From NCBI RefSeq assembly GCF_002911665.1, contig NZ_MTBP01000005.1:62001-126000 (forward strand): 64,000 bases of DNA. The letters are read 5' to 3'. The notes beneath the pieces are model-generated. The model was not told the DNA's origin, ran no database searches, and worked only from the letters and a program-made list of their open reading frames with translations. Shown piece after piece: positions 17,477-26,332 of this stretch. This stretch comes from Actinomadura rubteroloni. GTDB lineage: Bacteria > Actinomycetota > Actinomycetes > Streptosporangiales > Streptosporangiaceae. Within the stretch, counting starts at the first letter, position 1; the number at the start of each line of letters is the position of its first letter. The position numbers and the translations under genes are program-made.

Positions 17477-18528
17477 GCGACCTGCTGTACTCCGACGTCG
17501 AGGACGACCTGCGCGCCGGGCTCCGCGCCCTGCTGGCCGAGGCGTGCGCGTGGCCGGACGTCCTCGCCGGGACCGAGACCGACGCGCCCTACGACGCCGC
17601 GCTGTGGGAGCGGCTGACGGAGATGGGCGTGACCGCGCTGCCGGTGCCCGAGGCGGCGGGCGGCGCGGGCGCGTCGTGGCGGGAGGCGTCGGTGGTGCTG
17701 GAGGAGCTGGGCCGGGCCGTCGCGCCCGTCCCGTTCCTCGGCGCGGCCGTCCTCGGGACCGCCGCGCTGCTCGCGGCGGGCGCCCCGGACCTGGCGGCGG
17801 ACGCGTCGGCCGTCCTCGCCGTCCCGCTCAGCACCCCGCCCGGCGCCGCGCCCGACGGCGTCCGCGCCGACGGCGGCCGGCTGACCGGTGTGATCACGGC
17901 CGTCGCGGACGCGGGCGCGGCGGCGACCCTGCTCGTCCCGGCGGGCGACGGCCTGTACGCGGTGGACCCCGGCGCGGACGGCGTCCGCGTCACCGAGGTC
18001 GTCGCGCTCGACATGACCCGGCGGCTGTCGGACGTCGCGCTCGCCGACGCGCCCGCCCGCCGGATCGGCGATACCGGCGCCGTCACCGCCGCGCTCACCA
18101 CCGGCGCGGCGCTGCTGGCCGCCGAGCAGCTCGGGATCGCCGAACGCTGCCTGGAGATGACGGTCGAGTACGTCAGGACGCGGTACCAGTTCGGCCGTCC
18201 GGTCGGGTCCTACCAGGCGCTCAAGCACCGGCTCGCCGACCTGTGGGCGGCGGTCGCGCAGGCCCGCGCGGTCGTCCGGTACGCGGCCGGGTGCGCCGCG
18301 TCCGGCGACCCGGACCTGCCCGTCGCCGCCGCCGTCGCGCAGGCGCACTGCTCGGCCACGGCCGTCCGCGCCGCCGAGGAGTGCGTGCAGATGCACGGCG
18401 GCATCGGGTTCACCTGGGAGCACCCGGCGCACCTCTACCTCAAGCGGGCCAAGAGCGCGTCCCTGGCGCTCGGCACCGCCGACCGGCACCGCGCCGCCCT
18501 CGCCGGGCTGGTCGGCCTGCCCGCCTGA
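17473..18528 (+). CDS. Acyl-CoA dehydrogenase, partner subunit
   Basis: A 351-residue acyl-CoA dehydrogenase-family protein with a conserved FAD-domain C-terminus (VRTRYQFGRPVGSYQALKHRLADL and MHGGIGFTWEHPAHLYLKRAK). It lacks the IEGGTSE-type catalytic-base segment seen in its neighbour. The GTG start overlaps the upstream TGA (GTGA). In known alpha2-beta2 ACADs one chain supplies the base and the other helps bind FAD, so this is probably the beta-like chain of a heteromer. The middle region (about 110-200) is Ala-rich and poorly conserved. Confidence 0.9.
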   Translation: MSDLLYSDVEDDLRAGLRALLAEACAWPDVLAGTETDAPYDAALWERLTEMGVTALPVPEAAGGAGASWREASVVLEELGRAVAPVPFLGAAVLGTAALLAAGAPDLAADASAVLAVPLSTPPGAAPDGVRADGGRLTGVITAVADAGAAATLLVPAGDGLYAVDPGADGVRVTEVVALDMTRRLSDVALADAPARRIGDTGAVTAALTTGAALLAAEQLGIAERCLEMTVEYVRTRYQFGRPVGSYQALKHRLADLWAAVAQARAVVRYAAGCAASGDPDLPVAAAVAQAHCSATAVRAAEECVQMHGGIGFTWEHPAHLYLKRAKSASLALGTADRHRAALAGLVGLPA

Positions 18529-18532
18529 GGAC

Positions 18533-19060
18533 TCAGCCCGCGCGCCACCCGAAGCGGAAGCCCCGGCCGCGTCCGGACGGGCGTCCGCCGGCGGCCAGCG
18601 ACTCCAGCAGCGCGTCCATCGCCGGGGGCCGCACGCACACCAACGTCGCGCGGGCGCGCCGGGCGCAGTGCAGCCGCACCGACGGACGCAGCAGCCGCGA
18701 CAGCGCCGACCGCTCGCCGCGCCCGACCACGAGCAGGTCGTCCTCCCGGGCGATGCGGACGAGCACCGAACCGGGCTCGCCGATCAGCACGAGCGTCTCG
18801 GGCCGGGGGACGTCGGCGGCGACCTCGGCGAGCAGCCGCTCCACGAGGTCGATCCCGGCCGCGTACAGCGCCTCGGTCACGCCGCCGCCGAGCTGCCCGG
18901 CCGCCGACACGTGCGGGGGCAGCGGCGCGGCGTGCACGACGAGCAGCGGCAGGCCCCGCAGCCGGGCCTCGCCGATCGCCCAGGCGAGGGCGCAGCGCGC
19001 GCCGGCCGAGTCGTCGATCCCCACGACCACGCGCGGTCCGCCCGCGGGCCTCACGATCAC
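18533..19060 (-). CDS. Universal stress protein (UspA family)
   Basis: A 175-residue single-Usp-domain protein: beta1 VVVGIDDSAGARCALAWAIGEAR, then HAAPL, and a nucleotide-loop segment VVGRGERSALSRLLRPSVRLHCARRARATLVCVRP. The usual G-x2-G-x9-G-(S/T) ATP loop is imperfect, with Arg and Leu replacing glycines, so ATP binding is doubtful. The C-terminal 25 residues are basic and Gly-rich. The GTG start follows GGGAGG; a second GTG six nt on is possible. It is divergent from the ECF sigma gene across a 208-bp spacer. Confidence 0.85.
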   Translation of the reverse strand: MIVRPAGGPRVVVGIDDSAGARCALAWAIGEARLRGLPLLVVHAAPLPPHVSAAGQLGGGVTEALYAAGIDLVERLLAEVAADVPRPETLVLIGEPGSVLVRIAREDDLLVVGRGERSALSRLLRPSVRLHCARRARATLVCVRPPAMDALLESLAAGGRPSGRGRGFRFGWRAG

Positions 19061-19142
19061 CTTTCCTCCCGGGGACGCCGGGCACGGGTGCGTGCGTCGG
19101 TTACGGCTTCCAGGGTGCAGGCTCGGCCGTCGCCGCGAAAGG

Positions 19143-19171
19143 GTTTTACCTTCACCCGCCGATGTTTTACC
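19143..19171. repeat. Direct GTTTTACC repeats in the usp / sigma-factor spacer
   Basis: GTTTTACC occurs at 19143-19150 and again at 19164-19171, 21 bp start to start, that is on the same DNA face. In so GC-rich a region two A/T-rich octamers at two-turn spacing look like a regulator site serving the usp or sigma-factor promoter. A TACTCT -10-like hexamer follows at 19224. Confidence 0.5.
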
Positions 19172-19268
19172 GCCTTGTGGCGTCGGCCCGATCCATCTGG
19201 ACCGTTCTGTCGGTGCCGTCGCCTACTCTCGGCCCCAACCTCGACACCGTCCAGCGAAGGCGACCACG

Positions 19269-20273
19269 ATGCCGACCACCGCGCCCGACCGGGAGAGCGA
19301 GTTCCAGCGGCTGACCGACGCGCACCGGCGCGAGCTGCTCGCCCACTGCTACCGCATGCTCGGTTCCATCCACGACGCCGAGGACCAGGTGCAGGAGACC
19401 TACCTGCGCGCCTGGCGGGCCTACGACGGGTTCGAGGGACGGTCCTCGCCGCGCTCCTGGCTCTACACGATCGCGACGAACGTCTGCCTGACCGCGCTGG
19501 AGCAGCGCGGACGCCGCCCGCTGCCGAGCGGGATCGGCGCCCCGGCCGACCCCGAGCGCCCGGTCGTCGCGGCGCCCGAGGTCCCGTGGCTGGAGCCCGC
19601 GCCGGACGCGGTGCTCGCCGCCGGGCCGGGCGCCGCCGATCCGGCCGCCGTCGCGCAGTCCCACGAGGCCAGCCGGCTCGCGTTCGTCGCCGCGCTCCAG
19701 CACCTGGCGCCCCGGCAGCGCGCCGTGCTGCTGCTGCGCGACGTGCTGCGCTGGAAGGCCGCCGAGGTCGCCGCCCTGCTGGAGACGACGACCGCGTCGG
19801 TCAACAGCGCGCTGCAGCGGGCGCGGGCGCGGCTGGCCGAGGTCGGGCCCGACCCCGACGCGCTCGCCGAGCCGGGCGACCCGCGCACCCGCGCCCTGCT
19901 GGACCGCTACACCCGGGCGTTCGAGGCCGCCGACGTCGGCGCGCTGGTCGAGCTGTTCCGGCGGGACGCGCTGTGGGAGATGCCCCCGTTCCCCGAGTGG
20001 TTCCGGGGCGCCGAGGCCATCGCGCGGCTCATCGCGGTGCAGTGCGACCCCGAGCCGGGGGAGCTGCGGCTGGTGCCGACCGCCGCCAACGGGCAGCCCG
20101 CCTACGGGATGTACCGGCGCGGCCCGGACGGCGTCCACCGGCCGTTCCAGCTCCAGGTGCTGACGATCTCCGGCGGCGTGGTCGCCCACGTCGCGGCGTT
20201 CTTCGACACCGGCCTCTTCGCGGTCTTCGGCCTGCCCGAGACGTGGACGGAGGACGCCGCCCCCGCCCGGTGA
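19269..20273 (+). CDS. ECF sigma factor with SnoaL-like C-terminal domain (SigG/ECF56-like)
   Basis: A 334-residue sigma-70 family protein. Sigma-2 spans about residues 12-80 (LLAHCYRMLGSIHDAEDQVQETYLRAWRAYDGFEGRSSPRSWLYTIATNVC) and sigma-4 about 135-195 (LAPRQRAVLLLRDVLRWKAAEVAALLETTTASVNSALQRARARL). A SnoaL/NTF2-like domain occupies about 210-334 (LLDRYTRAFEAADVGALVELFRRDALWEMPP). This is the layout of SigG-like ECF56 and ECF41 factors, in which the tail regulates activity instead of a separate anti-sigma factor. No anti-sigma gene is adjacent. The regulon and signal are unknown. Confidence 0.9.
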   Translation: MPTTAPDRESEFQRLTDAHRRELLAHCYRMLGSIHDAEDQVQETYLRAWRAYDGFEGRSSPRSWLYTIATNVCLTALEQRGRRPLPSGIGAPADPERPVVAAPEVPWLEPAPDAVLAAGPGAADPAAVAQSHEASRLAFVAALQHLAPRQRAVLLLRDVLRWKAAEVAALLETTTASVNSALQRARARLAEVGPDPDALAEPGDPRTRALLDRYTRAFEAADVGALVELFRRDALWEMPPFPEWFRGAEAIARLIAVQCDPEPGELRLVPTAANGQPAYGMYRRGPDGVHRPFQLQVLTISGGVVAHVAAFFDTGLFAVFGLPETWTEDAAPAR

Positions 20274-20307
20274 GACACACGTCACCGATCTGGCAGTGGC
20301 TGAAATT

Positions 20308-20336
20308 TTGCATCTTGCGCAAGTTCGTTCTACGGT
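20308..20336 (+). promoter_or_regulatory. TetR-MMPL promoter with CTTGCGCAAG operator
   Basis: TTGCAT (20308-20313) and TACGGT (20331-20336) are exactly 17 nt apart, and the perfect palindrome CTTGCGCAAG (20314-20323) fills the spacer. The ATG of the TetR gene is 7 nt after the -10, so translation is leaderless or nearly so. The arrangement suggests autorepression of the TetR-MMPL unit. Confidence 0.75.
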
Positions 20337-20343
20337 GAGGATC

Positions 20344-20952
20344 ATGACCGTGGACGGAGGACTGCGCGAGCGCAAGAAGGCGGCGACGCGCGCCGCGCTC
20401 GGCCGCGCCGCCGTCCGGCTCGCGACCGAGCGCGGCGCCGAGCGCGTCACGGTCGAGGCGATCGCCGCCGCGGCCGGCGTCTCGCCCCGCACGTTCCACA
20501 ACTACTTCCCGGGCCGCGACGAGGCGATCGTCGCGCCGCTCCTGGACGCGGCGCACCGCCTGGTCGCCGAACTGCGGGCGCGCCCGGCCGCCGAGCCGGT
20601 GGGCGAGGCGCTGCGGGCGGCCGTCCGCGCCGCGCTGCTCCCCGGCGGCGAGCCCGAGCCGTCGCGCGACCTGCTGCGGATCGTCCGGGACGAGCCGGGA
20701 CTCGTCGGCCGCCACCTGTGCGGCCTGCTGGACACCCAGCGCGCCATCGCCGCGATCATCGGCGCCCGGACCGGCACCGACCCGTCCGCCGACCTCTACC
20801 CGAACCTGGTCGCGGGCGTCGCCGCCGCCGCGCTGCGCACGTCCGCCGACCTGTGGCTGGACGCGCCCGACCGCGACCTCGGCGCGCTCGTCGACGAGGC
20901 GTTCGCGCTCCTGCGGACCGGGCTGCCCGCCCCGCACTCGCCCGGCCCCTGA
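20344..20952 (+). CDS. TetR-family regulator of the MMPL locus
   Basis: A 202-residue TetR protein: basic N-terminus LRERKKAATRAALGRAAVRLA, HTH VTVEAIAAAAGVSPRTFHNYFPGRDEA, and a helical ligand domain. It is the first gene of a same-strand series leading into the MMPL transporter (80 nt gap). The promoter ahead of it contains a palindromic operator, so negative autoregulation and control of the exporter are likely. Ligand unknown. Confidence 0.88.
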   Translation: MTVDGGLRERKKAATRAALGRAAVRLATERGAERVTVEAIAAAAGVSPRTFHNYFPGRDEAIVAPLLDAAHRLVAELRARPAAEPVGEALRAAVRAALLPGGEPEPSRDLLRIVRDEPGLVGRHLCGLLDTQRAIAAIIGARTGTDPSADLYPNLVAGVAAAALRTSADLWLDAPDRDLGALVDEAFALLRTGLPAPHSPGP

Positions 20953-21032
20953 CCGTCCCCGCCCCACCGCCCGATCCTCGTGACCTCCCGGGACGCCCGA
21001 CCGCGTCCCGGCGACGATGGGACCCCCTTCTC

Positions 21033-23207
21033 TTGGCCACCTTCCTGTACCGGCTCGGCCGGTTCTCGTTCCTCCGCCGGCGGCTCGTCGCCCTCGTCTG
21101 GGTGGCGCTCGCCGTCCTGTGCGGAGTGGGCGCCGCGACTTTGCACGGCCAGACCTCCGACGACTTCTCCGTCCCCGGCACCGAGTCGCAGCGCGCGATC
21201 GACCTGCTCAAGGACAAGATGCCGCAGGCCAACGCCGACGGCGCGACCGCGAGCATGGTGTTCGCGGCCCGGCCGGGGCAGAGCCTGACGGCCGGCCCGG
21301 CCCGGGACGCCGTGGAGCGCGCGGTCGCCGCGCTGCGCACGAGCCCGCAGGTCGCGTCCGTCGCCGACCCCTACACCGCGAAGGCGGTGGCGCCCGACGG
21401 CCGGACGGCGCACGCCGAGGTCGCCTACAAGGTCGTCCCGATCGACGTGACCGACCAGGCCCGGGACGCGCTGACCGCCGTCGCGGCGCAGGCCCGCGCC
21501 GCCGGGCTGACGGTCGAGACGCGCGGCACCGCCACCCAGGCGACGCCCGAGCAGAGCGCCACCGAGGTCATCGGCGTGGCCGTCGCCGCCGTCGTCCTGT
21601 TCATCACCTTCGGGTCGCTGATCGCGGCCGGGCTGCCGCTGCTGAACGCGATCCTCGGCGTGGCCATCGCGATGTCGCTGATCACGGCCGCCAGCGGGTT
21701 CCTCGACATGAGCTCGTTCACCTCCACGCTCGCGCTGATGCTCGGCCTCGCCGTCGCCATCGACTACTCGCTGTTCATCGTGTCCCGCTACCGGCACGAG
21801 ATCGCCGAGGGCCGCGAACCCGCCGAGGCCGCCGGACGCGCCGTCGGGACGGCCGGGTCCGCCGTCGTGTTCGCGGGCCTCACCGTCGTCATCGCGCTCG
21901 CCGGGCTGTCGGTCGTCGGGCTCCCCGTCCTCACCCAGATGGGCCTGGCGGCGGCCGTCGCGGTCGTCGTCGCCGTCCTCATCGCGCTCAGCCTGCTGCC
22001 CGCCCTGCTCGGGTTCGGCGGCCGGCGCGTCGCCCGCGCGGGCTCGCGGCTCGCGCGCGGCGGCCCCCGGCCCGGCCGCGCCCCGGCGGGCGAGCGGTGG
22101 GCGCGGTTCGTGCTGCGCCGCCCGCTGCCGGTGCTGCTGCTCGCCGTCCTCGGGCTCGGCGTCCTCGCGCTCCCGACGCTGGACCTGCGGCTCGGGCTGC
22201 CCGGGGACGAGGTCGCCGCGCCGTCCACCACCCAGCGCAAGGCCTACGACATGCTGAGCGACGGGTTCGGGCCCGGCTCCAACGGGCCGCTGCTCGTCCT
22301 CGTGGAGGGGACGGGCGCCAAGGCGAGCGCGGAGCGGTTCGCGGGCGAGCTGCGGACGCTCGCGGACGTCAAGGTCGTCTCGCGGCCCGCCACCAACACG
22401 GCGCAGGACACCGCGCTGCTCACCGTCGTGCCCCGCAGCGGGCCGAGCGAGGACGGCACCGAGAAGCTCGTCGGCGCCATCCGGGACCGGGCCGCCGCGT
22501 CCGGGACGAACGCGATGGTCACCGGGCAGACGGCCATGAACATCGACATCTCGGCCAAGATGTCGGGCGCGCTCGTCCCCTACCTCGCGGTCGTCGTCGG
22601 GCTGGCGTTCCTGCTGCTCCTGCTGGTGTTCCGGTCGGTCATGGTGCCGCTGAAGGCGACCGCCGGGTTCCTGCTCACCGTGCTCGCCACGTTCGGCGCC
22701 GTCGTCGCGGTGTTCCAGTGGGGCTGGCTCGACGGGCTCCTCGGCATCGAGACGACCGGCCCGATCATGAGCCTCATGCCGATCTTCATGATCGGCGTGG
22801 TGTTCGGGCTCGCGATGGACTACCAGGTCTTCCTCGTCACCCGGATGCGCGAGGAGTACGTCCACGGCGCGTCGCCGCACGAGGCGGTCGCCGTAGGGTT
22901 CCGGCACGGCGCCCGCGTCGTCACCGCCGCCGCCATCATCATGATCGCCGTCTTCGCCGGGTTCCTCGCCTCGGACGAGACGATGATCAAGCTGATGGGC
23001 TTCGCGCTGTCGGCGGGCGTGCTGTTCGACGCGTTCGTCGTCCGGATGACGATCGTCCCGGCCGCGATGGCCCTCGCCGGGCGCTCCGCCTGGTGGCTGC
23101 CGCGCTGGCTGGACCGTCTCCTGCCCAACGTGGACGTCGAGGGCGAGCGGCTGCGGCACCGGCTCGCCGCCGAGCCCGGCCGCGAGCGGGCCGCCGTCGG
23201 CACCTGA
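21033..23207 (+). CDS. MMPL-family transporter
   Basis: A roughly 724-residue RND-superfamily MMPL protein with two halves, each a large extracytoplasmic loop flanked by membrane helices. Both carry the proton-relay Asp-Tyr pair: D244-Y245 (GLAVAIDYSLFIVSRYRHE) and D596-Y597 (GLAMDYQVFLVTRM). Family members export lipids, glycolipids or drugs. The start is uncertain: the reading frame opens far upstream, but homologues begin near LATFLYRLGRFSF, giving TTG at 21033 with only a weak ribosome site. With the TetR upstream and PAP2 and UbiB downstream it looks like part of an envelope-lipid or efflux module. A strong hairpin follows the stop. Confidence 0.9.
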   Translation: MATFLYRLGRFSFLRRRLVALVWVALAVLCGVGAATLHGQTSDDFSVPGTESQRAIDLLKDKMPQANADGATASMVFAARPGQSLTAGPARDAVERAVAALRTSPQVASVADPYTAKAVAPDGRTAHAEVAYKVVPIDVTDQARDALTAVAAQARAAGLTVETRGTATQATPEQSATEVIGVAVAAVVLFITFGSLIAAGLPLLNAILGVAIAMSLITAASGFLDMSSFTSTLALMLGLAVAIDYSLFIVSRYRHEIAEGREPAEAAGRAVGTAGSAVVFAGLTVVIALAGLSVVGLPVLTQMGLAAAVAVVVAVLIALSLLPALLGFGGRRVARAGSRLARGGPRPGRAPAGERWARFVLRRPLPVLLLAVLGLGVLALPTLDLRLGLPGDEVAAPSTTQRKAYDMLSDGFGPGSNGPLLVLVEGTGAKASAERFAGELRTLADVKVVSRPATNTAQDTALLTVVPRSGPSEDGTEKLVGAIRDRAAASGTNAMVTGQTAMNIDISAKMSGALVPYLAVVVGLAFLLLLLVFRSVMVPLKATAGFLLTVLATFGAVVAVFQWGWLDGLLGIETTGPIMSLMPIFMIGVVFGLAMDYQVFLVTRMREEYVHGASPHEAVAVGFRHGARVVTAAAIIMIAVFAGFLASDETMIKLMGFALSAGVLFDAFVVRMTIVPAAMALAGRSAWWLPRWLDRLLPNVDVEGERLRHRLAAEPGRERAAVGT

Positions 23208-23208
23208 C

Positions 23209-23253
23209 GGTCCCCGGGCCGTCCCCTCTCCCGCCGGGACGGCCCCCGGGACC
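23209..23253 (+). terminator. Hairpin after the MMPL gene
   Basis: A 17-nt arm (23209-23225) pairs with an 18-nt arm (23236-23253) with a single bulge and a 10-nt loop. It directly follows the stop codon of the MMPL gene, so some transcripts probably end here before the PAP2 gene. Confidence 0.7.
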
Positions 23254-23281
23254 CGCACCCCACCCCCCGAAGGACCGCCTC

Positions 23282-24067
23282 ATGACCGTCGCACCACCGC
23301 CCCGAACCCCCGCGCCCGCCGCCGCGCGCCACCGCGTCCGCGGCGGCGTCCGGCCCCATCCGGTGTGGGAGCTGCTGCTCATCGCCGTGCTGTACGCGGT
23401 GTACCGGATCGGGCGCGTGCTCGCGTCCGGGCACGTCGGCGAGGCGATGCGCAACGCCCACCGGGTCTGGGACCTGGAGCGGACGGTGCGCCTGCCGGGC
23501 GAGGAGCGCGTCCAGGCGCTGTTCCTGCACAGCGAGTCGGTCATCCACGTCGTGAACTGCTACTACGCCTACGTCCACTTCCCGGCGATCGTGGTGTTCA
23601 TGCTCTGGATGTACCTGCGGCGGCCCGCCTACTACCGGTGGGTCCGCTGGGTGCTCATCGGGCTCACCGGGCTGGCGCTCGTCCTGCACCTGAGCATGCC
23701 GCTCGCCCCGCCCCGGATGCTCGGCATCGACGGGCTCATCGACACCGGGCAGCGGTACGGCCCGGCCGTGTACGGGGCGCCGCAGGCCCACAGCATCGCC
23801 AACCAGTACGCCGCGATGCCGTCCCTGCACATCGGCTGGGCCATCGTCATCGCGATCGGCCTCATCGTGTCCGCCCGGACGCGCTGGCGCTGGCTGTGGG
23901 TCCTGCACCCGGTCGCGACGGTCCTCGTCGTCGTCGGCACCGCCAACCACTACTGGCTGGACGGCATCGTCGTCTCGGTCCTGCTCGCCGCCGTGCTGGT
24001 CGCGCTGCGGCCGTCCTTCCGCCGTGCGAGGGAGGCGGACGCGCCCGCCATCGGCGAGTATGGGTAG
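23282..24067 (+). CDS. PAP2-superfamily membrane phosphatase/phosphotransferase
   Basis: A 261-residue protein with about six transmembrane segments and the PAP2 catalytic residues: MPSLH (179-183, His183) and NHYWLD (222-227, His223 and Asp227). The short loop and the AMPSLHIGW context match the inositolphosphorylceramide-synthase-like PAP2_3 branch, which transfers head groups on phospholipids. The actual lipid substrate is unknown. It has a Pro/Ala-rich cytoplasmic N-terminus and a weak GAAGGA ribosome site. It sits between MMPL and an AarF-type kinase on the same strand. Confidence 0.88.
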   Translation: MTVAPPPRTPAPAAARHRVRGGVRPHPVWELLLIAVLYAVYRIGRVLASGHVGEAMRNAHRVWDLERTVRLPGEERVQALFLHSESVIHVVNCYYAYVHFPAIVVFMLWMYLRRPAYYRWVRWVLIGLTGLALVLHLSMPLAPPRMLGIDGLIDTGQRYGPAVYGAPQAHSIANQYAAMPSLHIGWAIVIAIGLIVSARTRWRWLWVLHPVATVLVVVGTANHYWLDGIVVSVLLAAVLVALRPSFRRAREADAPAIGEYG

Positions 24068-24093
24068 CACCACCCGAAGGTAAGGACGGTCTC

Positions 24094-25443
24094 ATGAGCG
24101 ACATGCCCCGCCGTGCGGTCACCCGGACCGCCAAGCTCGCCACGCTGCCGCTCGGGTTCGCCGGGCGGACCGCCGTCGGCCTCGGCAAGCGGACGGTGGG
24201 CCGTCCCGCCGAGGCCGTCGCCGCCGAGATGCAGCGCCGCACCGCCGAGCAGCTCTTCACCGTCCTCGGGGAGCTGAAGGGCGGGGCGATGAAGGTCGGC
24301 CAGCTCCTGTCGATCTTCGAGGCGGGGCTGCCGGAGGAGGTCGCCGAGCCGTTCCGCGCGAGCCTCACCAAGCTCCAGGAGGCCGCGCCGCCGCTGCCCG
24401 CCGCGACCACCCACCGCGTCCTCGCCGAAGGGCTCGGGCCGGGCTGGCGGAACCTGTTCGAGCGGTTCGACGACCGTCCGGCCGCCGCCGCGTCGATCGG
24501 GCAGGTCCACCGGGCCGTCTGGCACGACGGCCGCGAGGTCGCCGTCAAGGTGCAGTACCCCGGCGCCGACGAGGCGCTGATGAACGACTTCAAGCAGCTC
24601 GCCCGGCTCAGCCGGTTCGCCGCGCCGCTGTTCCCCGGCGTCGAGATGAAGCCGGTGATCGCCGACCTGCGGCGGCGGCTGGAGAAGGAACTCGACTACG
24701 TGGACGAGGCGCGCGCGCAGAAGGCGTTCCGCGCCGCGTACGCGGGGGACCCGGACGTGCTCGTGCCCGCCGTCGTCGCGCAGGCCGGGAACGTCCTGGT
24801 CACCGAGTGGATCGAGGGCACGCCGCTCGCCCGCGTGATCGCCGACGGCACGCAGGAGGAGCGCGACCGCGCCGGGCTGCTGCTGTTCCGCTTCCTGCTG
24901 TCGGGTCCGGCGCGCTGCGAGCGCATCCACATCGACCCGCATCCGGGCAACTTCCGGCTCATGCCCGACGGGCGGCTCGGCGTCCTGGACTTCGGCGGCG
25001 CCGCCCGCGTCCCGGCCCGCCTCCAGCGGTCGATCGGGCGGCTGCTGCGCATCGGGACGCTCGGCGACCCCGAGGCGATGGCGGACGCGCTGCGCGCCGA
25101 GGGGTTCCTGGACGCCGCGGCCGACGTGGACGTCGAGCGCGTCGCCGAACTCGTCGCGCCGCACGTCGAGCCGTTCACGACCGACACCTTCCGCTACACC
25201 CGCGCGTGGATGCGGGCGCAGGCCGCGCGGGGCCTCGGCATGGCCGGCGACCTGCGTCCCGGCGGGCTCGCGCGGCACCTGCGGCTGCCGCCGGAGTACC
25301 TGGCGGTGAGCCGCGCCCTCGCCGCGTGCGGCGGCGTGCTGTGCCAGCTGGAGGCCGAGGGCGCGTTCCGGGCCGAGGCGCTGCGCTGGCTGCCCGGCTT
25401 CGCCGACGACGACGCCGACGAGCCGGACGCGGCCGGGGCCTGA
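24094..25443 (+). CDS. AarF/UbiB (ABC1) family atypical kinase
   Basis: A 449-residue ABC1/UbiB protein with intact signature motifs: K67-VGQ70 (family-specific KxGQ), the Ala-rich loop AAAASIGQVHRA, AVKVQYPG for ATP, H279IDPHPGNF and D299FG. These proteins are ATPases or kinases that support isoprenoid quinone or lipid metabolism. Actinobacteria make menaquinone, so a classical ubiquinone role is excluded. It begins 26 nt after the PAP2 gene. The acidic C-terminus DDDADEPDAAGA is variable in the family. It converges with the siderophore-interacting protein gene. Confidence 0.9.
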   Translation: MSDMPRRAVTRTAKLATLPLGFAGRTAVGLGKRTVGRPAEAVAAEMQRRTAEQLFTVLGELKGGAMKVGQLLSIFEAGLPEEVAEPFRASLTKLQEAAPPLPAATTHRVLAEGLGPGWRNLFERFDDRPAAAASIGQVHRAVWHDGREVAVKVQYPGADEALMNDFKQLARLSRFAAPLFPGVEMKPVIADLRRRLEKELDYVDEARAQKAFRAAYAGDPDVLVPAVVAQAGNVLVTEWIEGTPLARVIADGTQEERDRAGLLLFRFLLSGPARCERIHIDPHPGNFRLMPDGRLGVLDFGGAARVPARLQRSIGRLLRIGTLGDPEAMADALRAEGFLDAAADVDVERVAELVAPHVEPFTTDTFRYTRAWMRAQAARGLGMAGDLRPGGLARHLRLPPEYLAVSRALAACGGVLCQLEAEGAFRAEALRWLPGFADDDADEPDAAGA

Positions 25444-25468
25444 CCGCCCCGCCCGCCGTGCCGCGCGG

Positions 25469-26308
25469 TCAGCCGAGCGCGCGGGCCTCCTCCTCCTCGA
25501 CCTGCCGGTTCCACTCGCGCTTGGACGACTGCCAGCCGTCCTCGTCCCGGCCGGTCCGCCAGTAGCCCGAGATGGACAGCCGGTCCAGGGGGATCCCGCG
25601 CTCGACGCGCAGGTACCGCCGCAGGTCCCGGACGAACCCGGCCTCGCCGTGGACGAACGCGTGGACCGTCCCGGCCGGGAACTCAAGCGCCCGCACGGCC
25701 GCGACCAGGGCCTCGCCCACCGGCCGCCCGGAGCGCTCCAGCCAGGTCAGCTCGGCGCCGCCGGGAACCTTGATGTCCTGGCGCTCCGCCGCGTCCGCCA
25801 CCTCGACGAACGCCCGGACGGGCACGCCGTCGCCGATCCGCTCCAGCGCCGCCGCGATGGCGGGCAGGGCGCTCTCGTCGCCCGCGAGCAGGTGCCAGTC
25901 CGCGTCCGGGTCGGGGGCGTAGGCGCCGCCGGGGCCGAGGAACAGGATCTCGTCGCCGGGCCGCGCCGCCTTCGCCCACGGCCCGGCCAGGCCGGTGTCG
26001 CCGTGGTACACGAAGTCGAGGGTCAGCTCGCCCGCGTCCCGGTCGTAGGACCGGACGGTGTACGTCCGCGTCACGGGCCACTGGTCGCGCGGGTACTCCG
26101 CGCGGACGGCGGCGATGTCGAACGGCTCGGGATACCGCACGCCGGGCTGGGGGAACAGGAGCTTGACGTAGTGGTCGGTGTACTCGCCCGCGCCGAAGTC
26201 CGCGAGCCCGGGGCCGCCGAGGACGACCCGGATCATGTGGGGGGTGAGCTGGCGCGTCCGCAGCACCGTGGCGGTGCTCACGGACGGGCCCTTGCGCTCC
26301 GTCGCCAT
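25469..26308 (-). CDS. Siderophore-interacting protein (ferric-siderophore reductase)
   Basis: A 279-residue flavin reductase of the SIP/ViuB family. The FAD domain includes TPHMIRVVLGG and the flavin motif VTRTYTVRSYD. The NAD(P)H-binding part has HLLAGDESALPAIAAALE, and the C-terminal SGYWRTGRDEDGWQSSKREW is highly characteristic. It reduces Fe(III) bound to siderophores in the cytoplasm. An iron-box palindrome lies 25 nt upstream of the ATG, indicating repression by an IdeR/DmdR-type regulator. No siderophore synthesis or ABC uptake genes are visible, so it is a stand-alone gene. Confidence 0.94.
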   Translation of the reverse strand: MATERKGPSVSTATVLRTRQLTPHMIRVVLGGPGLADFGAGEYTDHYVKLLFPQPGVRYPEPFDIAAVRAEYPRDQWPVTRTYTVRSYDRDAGELTLDFVYHGDTGLAGPWAKAARPGDEILFLGPGGAYAPDPDADWHLLAGDESALPAIAAALERIGDGVPVRAFVEVADAAERQDIKVPGGAELTWLERSGRPVGEALVAAVRALEFPAGTVHAFVHGEAGFVRDLRRYLRVERGIPLDRLSISGYWRTGRDEDGWQSSKREWNRQVEEEEARALG

Positions 26309-26332
26309 GGGTCCTCCGATGCAGAGATGTTG

